The notes: generated from the letters alone by a model not told the origin. Positions 48,023-59,250 are shown, counted from the stretch's first letter. The stretch is DNA of 64,000 bases from Platycnemis pennipes (GCA_933228895.1 OW121854.1:9613131-9677130), one strand, 5' to 3'. Program-made: numbers and translations.

Positions 48023-49429
48023 TAATGAAGAGAGGAAAATATCGAATCAATTGTACGGGGTTTCTCTATTTCAAATTAATTGAAGCTACAACTTGCTAGC
48101 CTACTAATGAAACTGGGTGAGGAAGACAAATTTATGATAGTTTAATAAATGTATAATTAATACCAAGTATGATGTTGGAAGAATATGGGTAAGTTAAGAC
48201 ATTGACAGGAAGCAGTACTTACCATTAGTTCAAGTTTTCAAGTATCAAGTTTTTGAATTCTCAAGTTGTGTGATGGTATAATCAGTCAAAAGAAGTATTA
48301 TTTTTTCACATTAATTGCTGCCTACACTTGACACTTCGGTCCTGGAAACGTTTCGTGTTCGCTGTAGACCAGGACCGCTAGGTGCAGAGAGGCGCGGCTA
48401 GCGAATATGATTCCTATCAGGGGATGATGGATGCAGAAAAATCACATCTGGTTCCATACCCGGATGGCCCATAGCTACAGTTTATTTTAGTTTTAAAATG
48501 CAAACCACCGAAGAAGTTTAAAGTTTGAATCAACAAAACTGATTATTGCACAGCGTTCCAGAAAATTTATCTTGCCGCTTCAATTCTTCTCATTAATAAA
48601 ATGATTCATGTACATGGGTGCATGCTTTCAAAATTGCTGTAAATCTAATTTATTTCAAAACTAAAAATATTCACCTTTTTGGACACTTCGCCTCAAATTT
48701 TTACCGTTCTTAATTGCCTTTGAGTCTGTTCTGAACATAAGGAACATAGGAAGTTCAGGTTTTGCTTAAAAAGATTGCATAAAAATGTTAAGAAATGATG
48801 TCAACTTGTACATAGTACACATCTCATGCATACATAATAATATTTCGAATATGAATGCATAGACATTGTCTTTTTCGTTGACTTTTTCATCACTCTATCA
48901 TATACATAAATACTGCACACTGTAACTGCAGAAGTATAATTAGAACCTCACCTGCCGGCTTGAATTAATTATAATGGTAACCCCAATAAAGGTACTGGTC
49001 CTCTGGGGTACATATATTCCATTAATTTGCATAAATTGTCGAAGATAATACTGTGCGTTTATAATGGAATAAAATACACTATTATTATTATAAAGCCGTT
49101 TCATACTGGAAGGAAAGACACCACCGTGCAGAGAAGGAAATAGAAGATTAAGGAGAAAGAAAGGAAGTCCTCAGGCTTCCCTTGGTGGAACCGCATGATA
49201 TTAGTAAATACAACAATCACTTTGTAAGATCCCACAACCTAGGTAGGTGTAAAAGCAAAAATTTTGTGGACTATTACAAAGTGATCGTTCTATTTACTAC
49301 TATTAAGAAGAAATGATGGAGAGAAACTTAGTTTAGGTATAAATCTGCTCTCACTGGTCCCCTTACCCTAAATGTGTGAATTTTACACGCCAATGGCTTA
49401 ATGCGGGGTGAGCTATACCCTCACCTATC
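48023..49429. other. Unassigned AT-rich sequence
   Basis: Nothing was recognised. Confidence 0.4.
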
Positions 49430-49609
49430 AAAGACCAACCTTCGAGTTGAACACGACACTTTTTTAACGAAAGGCACAGAGGAGATTAACACGCCATCAA
49501 TCGGATGAAGTACTGAACTCTGAAGAGCTCTCCAAGTGGGGGCCACATTTACAATAAAAGTATCTGACATTATCGGGATTGTATTCGGATTCGGCTGACG
49601 TTCTTTCAT
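49430..49609 (-). repeat. SINE-A copy, minus orientation
   Basis: On the minus strand the order AATCC(G)AATACAATCCCG, CCCCCACTTGGAGAGC, GTTCAGTACTTCATCCGATT and TGTGCCTTTCGTTAA follows SINE-A from B-box to body. It is diverged, and it lies head-to-head with the next copy. Confidence 0.6.
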
Positions 49610-49850
49610 TGGTATACCTGTCCCTACTTGAGTCTAAAGTGAAGAGCACTTCAAGTTCAGAACTCCGTCTGTCGGATGGGACGTTAAACCGTAGATCCCT
49701 AGTCACCTGTCGTTGAGAGCACGGTAATTTTTAAATGCCGGGTTTCACTCCGTCCTTCCTACGTTCCTTGAAAATGTCCCAGCTCTATCCAATCTTACTC
49801 AAAAGGCAAAATTGACCTCATCGCCTCCTTCGAATAATTACAAATTAAAG
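49610..49850 (+). repeat. SINE-A copy, plus orientation
   Basis: CTGTCCCTACTTGAG, then AAGTTCAGAACTCCGTCTGT, CGGATGGGACGTTAAACCGT, TGCCGGGTTTCACTCC and TTGACCTCATCGCCTCC match the SINE-A body through to its 3' end. The tRNA head is mostly missing. Confidence 0.75.
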
Positions 49851-49879
49851 TTTACTCTATCCGGAGAGGTAGAAGATTT

Positions 49880-50005
49880 GAGTATGGAAGGATACCATAC
49901 TCAAACACTCAATAAGATAACACTGTTCCACAAAAACATATTGAAACATGCAACGTACGTTGCTATTAGCATTTTTGTGGAACAGCGCTATTTTGTTGAG
50001 TGTTT
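49880..50005. repeat. Pair of hairpins: small hairpin plus 34-bp-arm inverted repeat
   Basis: GAGTATGG/CCATACTC form a hairpin at 49880-49902. Immediately after it, the arms 49903-49936 and 49972-50005 are inverted copies (CTGTTCCACAAAAA and its complement). The loop contains the perfect palindrome GCAACGTACGTTGC at 49950-49963. Confidence 0.75.
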
Positions 50006-50237
50006 TAGAACTACAATCTACAACTCATTTATCTCTTGAAGTTCAAAATACGAGTATTCTTGCGAAATCAAGTTGAATTTTTACATGCTGAAGTAATACA
50101 CGAGAAATTTTCCATAAAATAAAATTTTACTTCGACCCGGGTTCCAATGTTGATACATCCGAACATCTGATCAACGTAAAGATGATGAGAAAGAAAAATA
50201 CTGGCAATTTTCAACAAGAATAAGGATATTTACTTGA

Positions 50238-50266
50238 CCGGTTTCGGTGTGCAACACCATCTTCAG
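50238..50266 (-). ncRNA. Hammerhead-core-like motif
   Basis: Minus strand: CTGAAGA, then T-GGTGT-TGC-ACACC (perfect 5-bp stem), then GAAA, then CCGGT. The core matches CUGANGA/stem II/GAAA. The sequence around GAAA ends in the self-complementary ACCGGT, which would suit a short or dimeric stem III. The cleavage site was not located. Confidence 0.5.
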
Positions 50267-50281
50267 GTCTTCACTCATCAC

Positions 50282-50310
50282 CTGAAGATGGTGTTGTTCA
50301 CAGAAACCGG
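50282..50310 (+). ncRNA. Hammerhead-core-like motif
   Basis: Plus strand: CTGAAGA (50282-50288), a weakened stem TGGTGTTGTTCACA, GAAA (50303-50306) and ACCGGT. It is the inverted partner of 50238-50266, with the stem partly decayed. Confidence 0.4.
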
Positions 50311-50499
50311 TCAAGTAAATATCCTTATTCTTGTGGAAAATTGCCAATATTTTTCTTTCGCTATGATATTCCACCAAATCAAGCCAGAAACAACTACCTG
50401 TAAAGATGATGTATCGACATTGAAACCAGGATCTAATTAAAGTTTTATTTTGTGGAAAATTGGGCGTGTATTACTTCAGTATCTCTTGAAGTGTTTGGC

Positions 50500-53427
50500 C
50501 CCAAGAGATGGAATGGAATTATTTGCTCTAACGAACTGAGAATCTTACCGCTTCTTTCGCGCCTGTGGCGCACTGATTTTTTCCCTCCGATGATAGGCGG
50601 TCGTCGGGAGGAATGGAGGATGTTCCGAAAGGGGCGAGGTTATGTAGCATCGGCGGAGCAGTGCGAAGATGCTCAGATCGGTCGAGAGCTCTCGAGTGAC
50701 GTGCGAGAGAATCGAAACATACCATGCCATGCCCTCAGCCTACGCGATCCATCTCCCGCAGCGCCGCATGAGAAGGGCAGAATGAAACACGGTATCCAGA
50801 ACATCCACCTTCTTCATGTCTTCCACACGTTCTTTCCGCCCTCATGATCATCCACTCAACCAAACCCCGACAAACGATCAAGGATTCTGGTTTGCTTGAA
50901 CGAAACTAGTACCCACTTGATAAGTATCTCTCACAATCACAAATAAAAGGTGCTTCGATATTTCTAGATACAAACTTTGGGATAATAATAATAAAAAATA
51001 TATGTTATATACCTAATTAAGGACTTCATTCCTACTATATTGGTGTTGACGCATCTAAAGTAATGAAATTTCCCCGGAATGAGATTTCAAGACTACCTAT
51101 TAAAACAATAGAAATTCAAATTTTACGAGGGAAGTTGTTATTCTTTTTGCTTCATTTTGGACATAGAGGGCAGTAGTTTCAAAGTTAATAGTAACTGCGT
51201 CGATAAAAGATACAGTTTAAAAATATGAAAAAACTTTTGCAAAGACCGGTAGCGGAGCAAAGAAAAGAAATTGGGAAAAGTTTGATAAAGAGGGATTCTT
51301 TATATTGTTACGAAACCTAAGGCATGGAGTAAGAGGATGGGAATGAATCGGATGTGAATTACACGTGAGTCAGGAGAAGACGGAAAGAGTCTTACATGGT
51401 TGCAAAGAAAGACTAATATGTAAGGAGGTGTTGGGCGTGTATTGGGAACGAAAAAAATCGCTGCAGGATGTATGAAGAAGAAAGAGTGGATGGATAGATG
51501 TGGCAAGGCCGCTCGTTAAAGAAATTAGAAAGTTTGAGATTCGACGAATTTGAAGTGAATCGACCAGCATTTGGAATGGGATAAGGAGAATTATGACCCA
51601 TCACGAACTGGAAAGATATAGCTGTAGGATTTAAAAACTTTAACCGATACATGAGAAGTTAATGGCCTATGAAATTGACTCTAATTTTTAAACTCAAATA
51701 CATGTACAAGAAAGAGTTATGATTTTTCAATATGCTTGCACATTGACGCAGTAGAAAAATTGCATTCTAAGATTATAATATGAACAAATATGATAGACAT
51801 AAAACTAGCCAATCTCGGGAATATCAATCACAAACAACCGTGAATCTAAGGTGATATTTGTGCATTGGGAGGTTTGGAAACTCCTCTGGAATTGCGGAAT
51901 TCGAACAGGCGAGCAACGTGACAATGCTGCATCTCTCTTCCGTGACTCTAATGGTGGAACTGCCTACTTTCCCTCTATCAGTTGGATGAACAACAATCCC
52001 AATCAATGAAGATCTTCCTAAGGGCTTTATGGATGAGTGTTTGGAGGATGGCCGAATTCGTGACGAATCAACCCTTTTCGTAATTATCGGAGAATTTTCT
52101 CGCTGTCTCTTCCGTTATTGATTGGTCCAGCCGCTTCTATCAAAACAAAGCTTATACACGAGTAGGATAACAAGGTCGCTCACATTCAAAATATATGCAT
52201 CTCTGTGAATACAAACATTTCGTAAGTTTTTTGTTTTTTTTGTGAGTTTTGAGAGGGGCATAATCTGAGAAGGAGCCAGCGAAGGGAATAAAATTGAAGG
52301 TATAGATGCGCAAGTGGATTGTGACCAAAGAGAGAATGAGAGAGAAAGAAAAACATTCCCACCATATTTTTCTCAGCTTTCATTTTAGTCCTTTTCCGCA
52401 CACCGTTCGCTACTTATATCCAGTTAGGTGGCATATCCATATTAGTAGACTTATAAGGTTGAGATGCACCATCAGATCATATATGTTGACATGTTTCCAT
52501 GCCAAATCTTCTACGACAACGTGGATAAATAAAATAACTAATGATACCAAAATATATTGAAAAACCTTTGTGAACTTATTGTCCGCACGTCAGGTTATAA
52601 AGATAAATGTATAACGATAAAATGTAAGAAAAAGAGTTTGAAATCATTGTTTCCGCATTCAATAATTCATTAATAGATTAAACCGAAGTAGCCAGTAAGA
52701 TTATTAGGATAAGTGAAGTATATTTTTAAGCATTCTTCATGAACCATCTTCAAGAACCATCAAATGTGCAATGCGAGTGTTTAGTTTTCCCAAAATATCT
52801 CCTGAAGCGGATTTATAAAAGAGAACTTTGTGTGTTTATCTCACACAACTACGCCCCACAATATTGACTCTTCCAGGGACTAAGACACGTCTCAGAATAC
52901 AGGGGGGCACATTATAGATAAAGCGTCTAAGGTAGATGTGTAGTCTGCAAAATAAATACTATTGTTCCGAGAGAAAAAAAAACAATTATCTTCATTGTTT
53001 TCGAATGTACCACGAGTAATTATTTACCCAAAATAGGCAAAAATATTCTTAGAAATCAATGATTTATTTATACAGGTAATCATGAATTATGATGAATCAT
53101 GAAATCAATATGTCATGAAATCATATACTATTTACCGTGTTGATGTTATTATTGAAAACTTCGAAAATCTCGTCTAAAAACTAAATTTTCAGCATTTTAT
53201 TCGCTTCAATGTCCAATGTTCCCTTTTGGGAACATGCTCCAAAATACTTTTTAAAATGTTTGCTAGTATTTTCCTTCGAAAGAAATCTTATTTAGCCATT
53301 AACCCTGTACAGAAACTGTACAGAAATTATTAAAATCCATTCAGAAATGAATTCGGTCTTTAAAGGGTTAAGATTAAGCACTAATTTATACGTATATTAG
53401 TACGGTATGCCTGCTCCACGATTATTT
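50500..53427. other. Unassigned; CpG-rich 50560-50850
   Basis: The longest frame is 131 codons (50452-50847, +). It starts at an ATT-preceded internal codon inside the foldback flank and is not recognised. A perfect 8-bp hairpin ATGTTCCC/GGGAACAT lies at 53216-53235. Confidence 0.4.
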
Positions 53428-53475
53428 ACCCCCTCCCATACACCCTCGAGATGGTTTCAAAGTTGTTTTGTCGAT
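53428..53475 (+). repeat. LINE-1 3' tail, decayed
   Basis: CCCCCTCCCATACACCCTCG followed by AGATGGTTTCAAAG keeps the order of the tail, but the microsatellite end is lost. Confidence 0.5.
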
Positions 53476-53586
53476 GAAAATGCATCACTACCTTCTTTCG
53501 ACCAAGCATTCTTTTCCCTTTCATAACAGTACAGGTTTTAGATACCCTGATGCTCAATCTAATCTTAAATCAAAGACTAATATAAT

Positions 53587-53650
53587 ATTCGAACCCACGA
53601 CCCTTCGGTTACCCGACCACAGCTGTTAAGAACCTGGATGCCGTGGAAGG
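53587..53650 (-). repeat. tRNA-derived SINE head
   Basis: Minus strand: GTCGTGGGTTCGAATATT carries an intact B-box. Upstream the GGTTCTTAACAGCTGTGG and GTCGGGTAACCGAAGG parts resemble D and anticodon arms. The 5' acceptor does not pair. Confidence 0.5.
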
Positions 53651-53866
53651 CTGCATTCCTTTCCTGCCATGCCGTAGCTAAAAAAAATTATTTTTCTTCA
53701 CTGCACCGTGCCTACGCGACCGTTTAAAAATACTTAGTTCTGGCAATGAAGTTTTACCTCAAGCGAGGTACCTTCCATTCTCGCAACTGAGGACAAGTCG
53801 AGTCTCTGAATAATGTTGAACCATATTTTTCCTGACACCTAATTTATAATTTATGTACAAAACGTG

Positions 53867-53889
53867 TTTCAGCACCATAGTGTCATCAG
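53867..53889 (-). ncRNA. Hammerhead-core-like motif, solitary
   Basis: On the minus strand CTGATGA (53889-53883) is followed by a CAC-TATG-GTG hairpin, CT, then GAAA (53870-53867) and CACG. CTGATGA is the most common form of the hammerhead sequence. The stem is only 3 bp, so this may be a relic. Confidence 0.4.
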
Positions 53890-53931
53890 GAATAGGAGAA
53901 ATCGATAAAATATCAGCGGTCAGAGGGAATA

Positions 53932-54155
53932 ACAGGCATTTCTATCTAGGAGGGTGGGTGACGGGGCTGTTGGTTTGCGAGATGTAGGATGGAGAAGTCC
54001 CCAAGAGGACATTTATGCTTCTAATATAAATTAAAAAGAGGGAAAGGAGGCGTTTTAAACTAGGAAGGAGGTTGGAGGGGCTCTTGATTTGAGAGATACA
54101 TGATGGAGAAGTCCCCCAGTTGAACTTTCCAATTCTAATCGAAATTTTTTGGGCT
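53932..54155. repeat. 114-bp tandem duplication, two diverged units
   Basis: CTAGGAGGGTGGGTGACGGG begins at 53946 and CTAGGAAGGAGGTTGGAGGG at 54060. Both continue through GATGGAGAAGTCCCC at matching distance and an AATTCTAAT/CTTCTAATA-like end. The units are moderately diverged. Confidence 0.75.
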
Positions 54156-54321
54156 CTTTTGCACTGAATTTCAATCCCAAATAAACGTAAGGAGTTTACT
54201 AAATCCCGTTTCAGATGCTAATTGATCCAACACAAGATCTAGGGTGCGAACCACTACTTGATATTGAGGACGGAATCTATCTAGCATGATTGAAATCCTC
54301 CTAGGAGGTTTCAAACGATCA

Positions 54322-54360
54322 TCTTCATGGTGGCTTGCAGGGTATTATGTAGATGTAGAT
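54322..54360 (+). repeat. LINE-1 3' tail, truncated
   Basis: CTTCATGGTGGCTTGCAGGG followed by TATTATGTAGATGTAGAT is only the last 39 bp of the tail. Confidence 0.75.
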
Positions 54361-54885
54361 GCTTGCCAGCCAGTATACTGGTTCTATTCACACGATACTG
54401 GAAAGCTAACATACTCGCTAGTACACTCGACCTTGTACTGGATCCAGCTGTCGTGTGAAACGGGCTTAGATACGAATGAGAAAACTGCGAAAGAAAAACA
54501 TTTCCCAGGCTACTGTGTGTGGGTGCTGGCGATTCGACGCAACGGCTACCTTGCCGGGCGGGCACTCGAAGGAACGATGGAACAAAAGATTCGGGAAGCC
54601 CAATCCCGCGGGGCATTTGCTCGAGCCGTGCCCATTGACCTGTGCGTAGCAAGGGAGGCAGAGTGACGAATGCCCCGGAGTTATTCCACTTCCTCTGCCC
54701 GAGGCAGGCGGCTCGACTTTCGACGGGCCCCACTGCCGAAATGTTTCGGGGAAAGGTGCCTCGCGAAATCCCAATCACCTGGCCTTTGCAAAGCAGAGAA
54801 TGAGACTCGAAATAATATTGGTGGTCGTCACTGTGAAGTTTGAGTGCAGTATGTTTCTGCAAATAGAATTAGAAAATAGAAACCC
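54361..54885. other. Unassigned, CpG-rich
   Basis: A 126-codon plus frame (54286-54666) and a 183-codon minus frame (54862-54311) overlap almost completely. The minus frame is the longest in the window, but it runs through the LINE-1 tail at its C-terminus and shows no domain I recognise. Mutual opposition in GC-rich DNA and the repeat content argue against a gene. Confidence 0.45.
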
Positions 54886-55037
54886 TTTCGTGCTAGGGAA
54901 ATGTGATGAGAAGACAAAAGAGCGCTGTTACTTTTAACTAGTTAGGCCCCACCTTGAGTTTGCAGCCAGTGTATGGGATCCTAATGAATTAGGTTTGATC
55001 AGAGAACTAGACAGTGTGCAGCGTAGAGCAGATAGGT
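54886..55037 (+). pseudogene. LINE-1 reverse-transcriptase fragment (short)
   Basis: It reads CDEKTKERCYF, stop (TAA), LVRPHLEFAASVWDP, then ELDSVQRRADRF, and ends abruptly. The TAA stop is at the same codon as in the 3.6-kb copy. Confidence 0.8.
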
Positions 55038-55400
55038 TCCCGCCCCGTTTAGCACGATTAGTCTTGAGTCTTCACTGTCGATAATATTTTGCTTTCATCT
55101 AAGAGAATGAATAAAATGAGAGTTAGGCTAAAACATTCGTTGATGTATTTAAAGTTAATAAATACTTCATGCACTTTTAATAATTGAAAAACATAATCAA
55201 TGAAACGTTTATGGATGATAGCTTGCAAGACCGAAAACAGTACGTTTGTTTAGCCTCCAAAGCTTGTGCACTTGGCCATCGCTTATGAACGTGGTTGGAG
55301 ATTTGGATCGGCCGAAAGTTGTATGCTGGGTGAACGAATTCTTAAGTGGGCGAGAGCAGAGGGGCACAGCGAAAAGAAAGCCAGGGTTTATAAAGAGATA
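55038..55400. other. Unassigned sequence between two LINE-1 fragments
   Basis: Nothing was recognised. It may be an insertion or rearrangement spacer between the two same-strand fragments. Confidence 0.35.
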
Positions 55401-55765
55401 ACTTGGGAAATGTGATGAGAAGACAAAAGAGCGATGTTACTAAAAGAGCGATGTTACTTTTCACTAGTTATGCCCTATCTTGAGTATGCAGCCAGTGAAT
55501 GGGATCCTAACGAATTAGGTTTGATCAGACAACTAGACAGTGTGCAGCGTAGAGCTGCTAGGTTCGTTAAAAGGTGTTACGATAGGTTGAGTAGTGTTTC
55601 AGAATTAGTAAAAGAATTAGGGTGGGAATCATTATCAGAGTGTAGGTTAAGGTACAGAATACATCTATAAGAGAAATTTCAATCGGGTAGCTTTCCTGAA
55701 GAAGGTAGTCACATATTAAAAAAACACCAGCGTATAATGCTAGATTCGACCAGCGACCAATTCAG
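55401..55765 (+). pseudogene. LINE-1 reverse-transcriptase fragment
   Basis: The sequence encodes ERCYFSLVMPYLEYAASEWD, then DSVQRRAARFVKRCYDRLSS and ELGWESLSECRLRYRIHL, stop, and a decayed FPEEGSHIL region. Here the codon after CYF is TCA (Ser), not TAA. A 17-bp tandem duplication (AAAGAGCGATGTTACT, 55424-55456) shifts the reading frame upstream of it. The 3' tail is missing. Confidence 0.85.
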
Positions 55766-56798
55766 CAACAAAGTACCAGCCTGTGTAGCATGTGCATAAT
55801 ATGTGCATTTCAAGCCAATACACAATGATCTAAATCACAGTTTTCGCAGAAGAGGAAGTCTTTAAGAAGAATGAACTCCTTATGCTTTAAAATGCCTCCA
55901 GAAACTGCGACACAACGCCATATTGACGCAAGTTCCACCACGCAACTGATTGACCTCGGGTTATGCAAGGGCATACATAATTCAATCAGGGCGAACTTGA
56001 CCCCATTCATCTCCCCTCAAGATTTGGTGAATTCACCGTTTGCGAAACCCTATCGAAAGAGACACTCCGCTGCTTATTTATTTATCATTCGTGCAGCGTA
56101 ACAACCGCCCCTCCCTCTGATTCGTGATTACAATGACCGATACGGCCGCTTTCATAGGGAGACCCTTGACCCAATTAAGCAGGTAAAAAAGACGGACTCC
56201 CCAACCTGTCGCTTTTGGCCACGGGATTCGAGTGGACAACCCCATCCCGAGGGGAGAAAATTCGAGTCGAAAGCCATTTTCGGGCAACGTACCAAGTACC
56301 TGTATGTTCTAGGGACCCCTTATAGCTATTCGCTTCGCGATTGCATCCCACCGATAGCCACGTAGGTTGAAGAGACCTTGAAGCTCAGGCGGAAAATGAA
56401 AAGCTAATCTTTAAGTCACCTGCCGTCAGAAAAGTCCCACCACCATCACCCAAGTTGAACTGTCGGAATTTACGCCCTGAGCAGGCGGAATGTAAGGAGA
56501 ACCCTTAAGTAATTCGGGATCGTAAAATGGGAATCGTAAAAAAAAAAAAATATTCTTAGGGGAGAGGAGGAGGGGTAAGCATTTAATTAGTCCAAGTTGG
56601 GTCGTGTGAGGCCCCTCCGGCAACAGTAAACGACCTAATGACTCATTCCCGCCCGGTATAACCCCGCTCTCTCTCTCTCCCACCCTCCAGAGACCGTGCA
56701 GGTAGAACGGGGGAGGCTCCCTTCCTATTGCATCGATTTTTCAACCAGCAACCTTCCTTACATAAAGGGGCGGTGGGTGGAGTCGAGGTTGGTGGCCA
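55766..56798. other. Unassigned; GC-richer 56100-56760
   Basis: No recognised gene or repeat family was seen. A CT microsatellite lies at about 56668-56682. Confidence 0.4.
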
Positions 56799-56845
56799 GG
56801 GGTGGGGGTGAATGCCGTTCGGCTGGGGGGTGGTGGGGTGGGGGA
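56799..56845 (+). other. Candidate G-quadruplex
   Basis: The plus strand carries G-tracts of 4, 5, 6, 4 and 5. The last three are separated by one to four bases, and the first two lie 15-16 bases upstream. The surrounding 80 bases are strongly G-rich. A regulatory role is unproven. Confidence 0.65.
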
Positions 56846-58780
56846 AGGAGTATTTGCACACAGAGGCAAACATCGCATCGATGCCCGTGAACGTTGTCGA
56901 TCGATGTGAACGCATAAATATCCTGATGCGTATAAACCATAGGGATTCCATTTCATGATGTAATTTTACAGCTCAGTGTGCTATGAGTTAATAGACGATG
57001 TGATAACCATATAGCCAGGGGTGTAGTGGGGGGTTAGCCCAGTATAGCAGGGCATCTGAAAAAGTCTGAAAAGAACATTAACATGTTCAAGGTGGCTATC
57101 TGTATGCTGAGAAGATTTAGGAGGAGGTGAGCCTAAGAGAAAGAATACACTTCCGCAAAACTTAGTGAGTTGAACTAAAGAAAATTATTCAACAGTATAG
57201 ACATTCAATCAGAGTACGATTCAGATTAATGATTGGCGGAAAATTACTGTTCCCTATGCCTTTAAAAATTAAGTCCTCGACACTGTAAGTCATGGGTATC
57301 GCCGATTATTTGCTGTGTCACTTCGCGGGGTGTATATCTGGAAGTATAAATGCACCTACGTATGTATAAATAAACCGTATCACCTTTTGTACTTTGCATT
57401 TTTATAGCCTCAGTTTTGTTTCCAGGTAGCTCTTAACATTAGAGTACATCAATGAGTTGAGAAAGCGTTCCCAGTACTTTGTAGCTGAAGAAACTGAAGC
57501 ATTTATACTTGCGCCTTCCAAAATATTACTTCACCCATACAAATCATACACCTAAAAATAAGGCCAACGATTCTATTTACAAATTATCAGTAGTTTTCAG
57601 GAGTTGAGATTGAGGATAGATGCAACTTATAAAGGAATGCTGAAGAGTTACAGGGGAGTTAGCGTCGTGGTGAAAAAAATACGTCTGTTGAGTGAGTTGA
57701 TCCTTTTAAGTGTTAAACAGTATAAAAGGACGGGTAAACGGACACAGCAATTTAGGATTGATTCGATTTGGCCGGTTACCAGAATAAAGATCAGATGGAC
57801 CATACAGTTTCAATATTCCGGTGAATGGTTCCTTCCGGAACTATTCATAGATTTTCAGAACAGAAACGCTACAGTTTTAAGTAGCTTAAAAGTAAGAATT
57901 TTTGGTTACACTCTTGCAAAAAATGTTTTAAGAAATATGAGCGACTAATTATGTATTCTGAAATTTTTTTGTGTTATATGATGAAGTTATTCATGATCTT
58001 GATAACACAATTTGATAAAAAAGTTTTTTTAGGTTCACTGCAATAATCAGGCATCAACATTTATGCCTTCTTTACACATGGCAATATATTTCGAATCCAA
58101 AAGAATGTTATCTCAAATCGTAAGAACAGAACTCTCAATGTGTCCAGATCTTACGTTGTATTACACACATCCCAAATTCTCTGTGATTTCCGTTCTACCC
58201 TAGGTTCTTCTCACCAACGTACCATCACCGTGAAATCCGGGTCCACCACCTTTTAAGGTATCATTATAGAACAAGGAATGTAAATTCTACTTTTGAACCT
58301 TCTTGAAGCACCCATCATTATTTTTAGAGATGGAAAGAAAGAATACATGCTAGTATCAATGAGCTACACTTGGCGATGGCACTTAAATATTATGGTAATT
58401 GTGTGTGGGGTTACGAAAGTAAATACACTACCTTTTATGATTCCTCGAAATTGAAATGTTTTAGTAGAATAGGCGAATGATTCATTTTAATCATTCTTGG
58501 GTTGTACGGCGATGTGAACAGCCAATTAATATCTTAATCTATACGCAAAATTACATTAATTACATGTTTTCTACCTTTATCTCTATATCAAATCAGTCAC
58601 GCCTTAACCTAAATTCCGATTTATATTCCTAAATAGTTTAGAACCTGTGATTTTTAAATTTTACGAAACACTCCAATTATAAAAATATTGTAATACCTAC
58701 CGTATATAAAAAAAAATTTAATACCGAGATATTCAGACAAAAGTCTTAGTGTTGGCAACCTATGATCTCATTATCTCTCA
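56846..58780. other. Unassigned AT-rich sequence
   Basis: A 114-codon plus frame (57604-57948) uses TTG as first codon and is rich in basic and aromatic residues. I recognise no domain. Nothing else was seen. Confidence 0.4.
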
Positions 58781-59250
58781 ATCTCATTGTCAGATCGCCG
58801 GTTGAAATTTAGACTTAATCTCCTAAATAAATTCCAAGATAATACTTTCAGCAATAACTTTAAAAATATTTTGCGAACTCCAACTTACTATGGTAGACTA
58901 GACCATAGTTACAAAATTAGAGAAATTGATTTCCGGACTGACAGATTCAAAATGTCCTTTTTTCCTCGTATAATTAGAGATATGAATAACGGTAAATATG
59001 TCCAATACGAGTGATTGAATCCATAGCATAGGTAGTTGTATGTTGGTGTAAGGACTTGAAAGTAACCCAACTAACAGCACGTTTTTGCATACGTAGTTTG
59101 CTATTTTTATCTTTTACAATATTGCAGTTTGGACTAATATATTAATACAAATCCTTTTAAATGCATGATATGTACTGCATTTTTGGTGAGAATTCACCCC
59201 CTGCCACACATCTTTGAGGTGGCTTGCAGGGTATTATGTAGATGTAGATG
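58781..59250 (+). pseudogene. LINE-1-type fragment with complete 3' end
   Basis: The open stretch 58787-59014 encodes SDRRLKFRLNLLNKFQDNTF, then a YGRLDHSYKIREIDFRTDRF stretch and KMSFFPRIIRDMN, with a stop after 75 codons. This is the natural C-terminus of a CR1/Jockey-like reverse-transcriptase ORF (compare the RRLRYRLNLLEKFQ segment of the 3.3-kb copy). About 165 bp of 3' untranslated sequence follow. The conserved tail at 59181-59250 then ends TGTAGATGTAGATG. It shows the full order of the element's 3' end in one place. It is 5'-truncated. Confidence 0.85.

Larger units (their letters stand above)
50088..50479. repeat. Long foldback element with hammerhead-like cores in both arms
   Basis: There are two concentric inverted segments: outer 50088-50160 against 50409-50479, and inner 50189-50267 against 50281-50359, with a 13-base loop. 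The unpaired shoulders differ in length, and both contain GTAAAGATGATG. The inner arms each carry CTGAAGA-TGGTGTTG...GAAACCGGT, at 50282-50310 on the plus strand and 50266-50238 on the minus strand. A tRNA T-arm-like word (CCGGGTTCCAA) lies in the left outer arm. It has no coding capacity. The architecture suggests inverted copies of the terminal region of a Penelope-like or similar ribozyme-bearing element. Confidence 0.75.

Noticed and set aside
50452..50847. 131-codon plus-strand frame
   Set aside because: It starts within the foldback flank, is opposed by minus frames of similar openness and has no recognisable domain.
54311..54862. 183-codon minus-strand frame, the longest in the window
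   Set aside because: It overlaps opposed frames in CpG-rich DNA, runs into a LINE-1 tail and has no recognisable domain or plausible composition.
57604..57948. 114-codon frame
   Set aside because: It begins with TTG, lies in AT-rich DNA, and has no recognised domain or exon signals that I could support.
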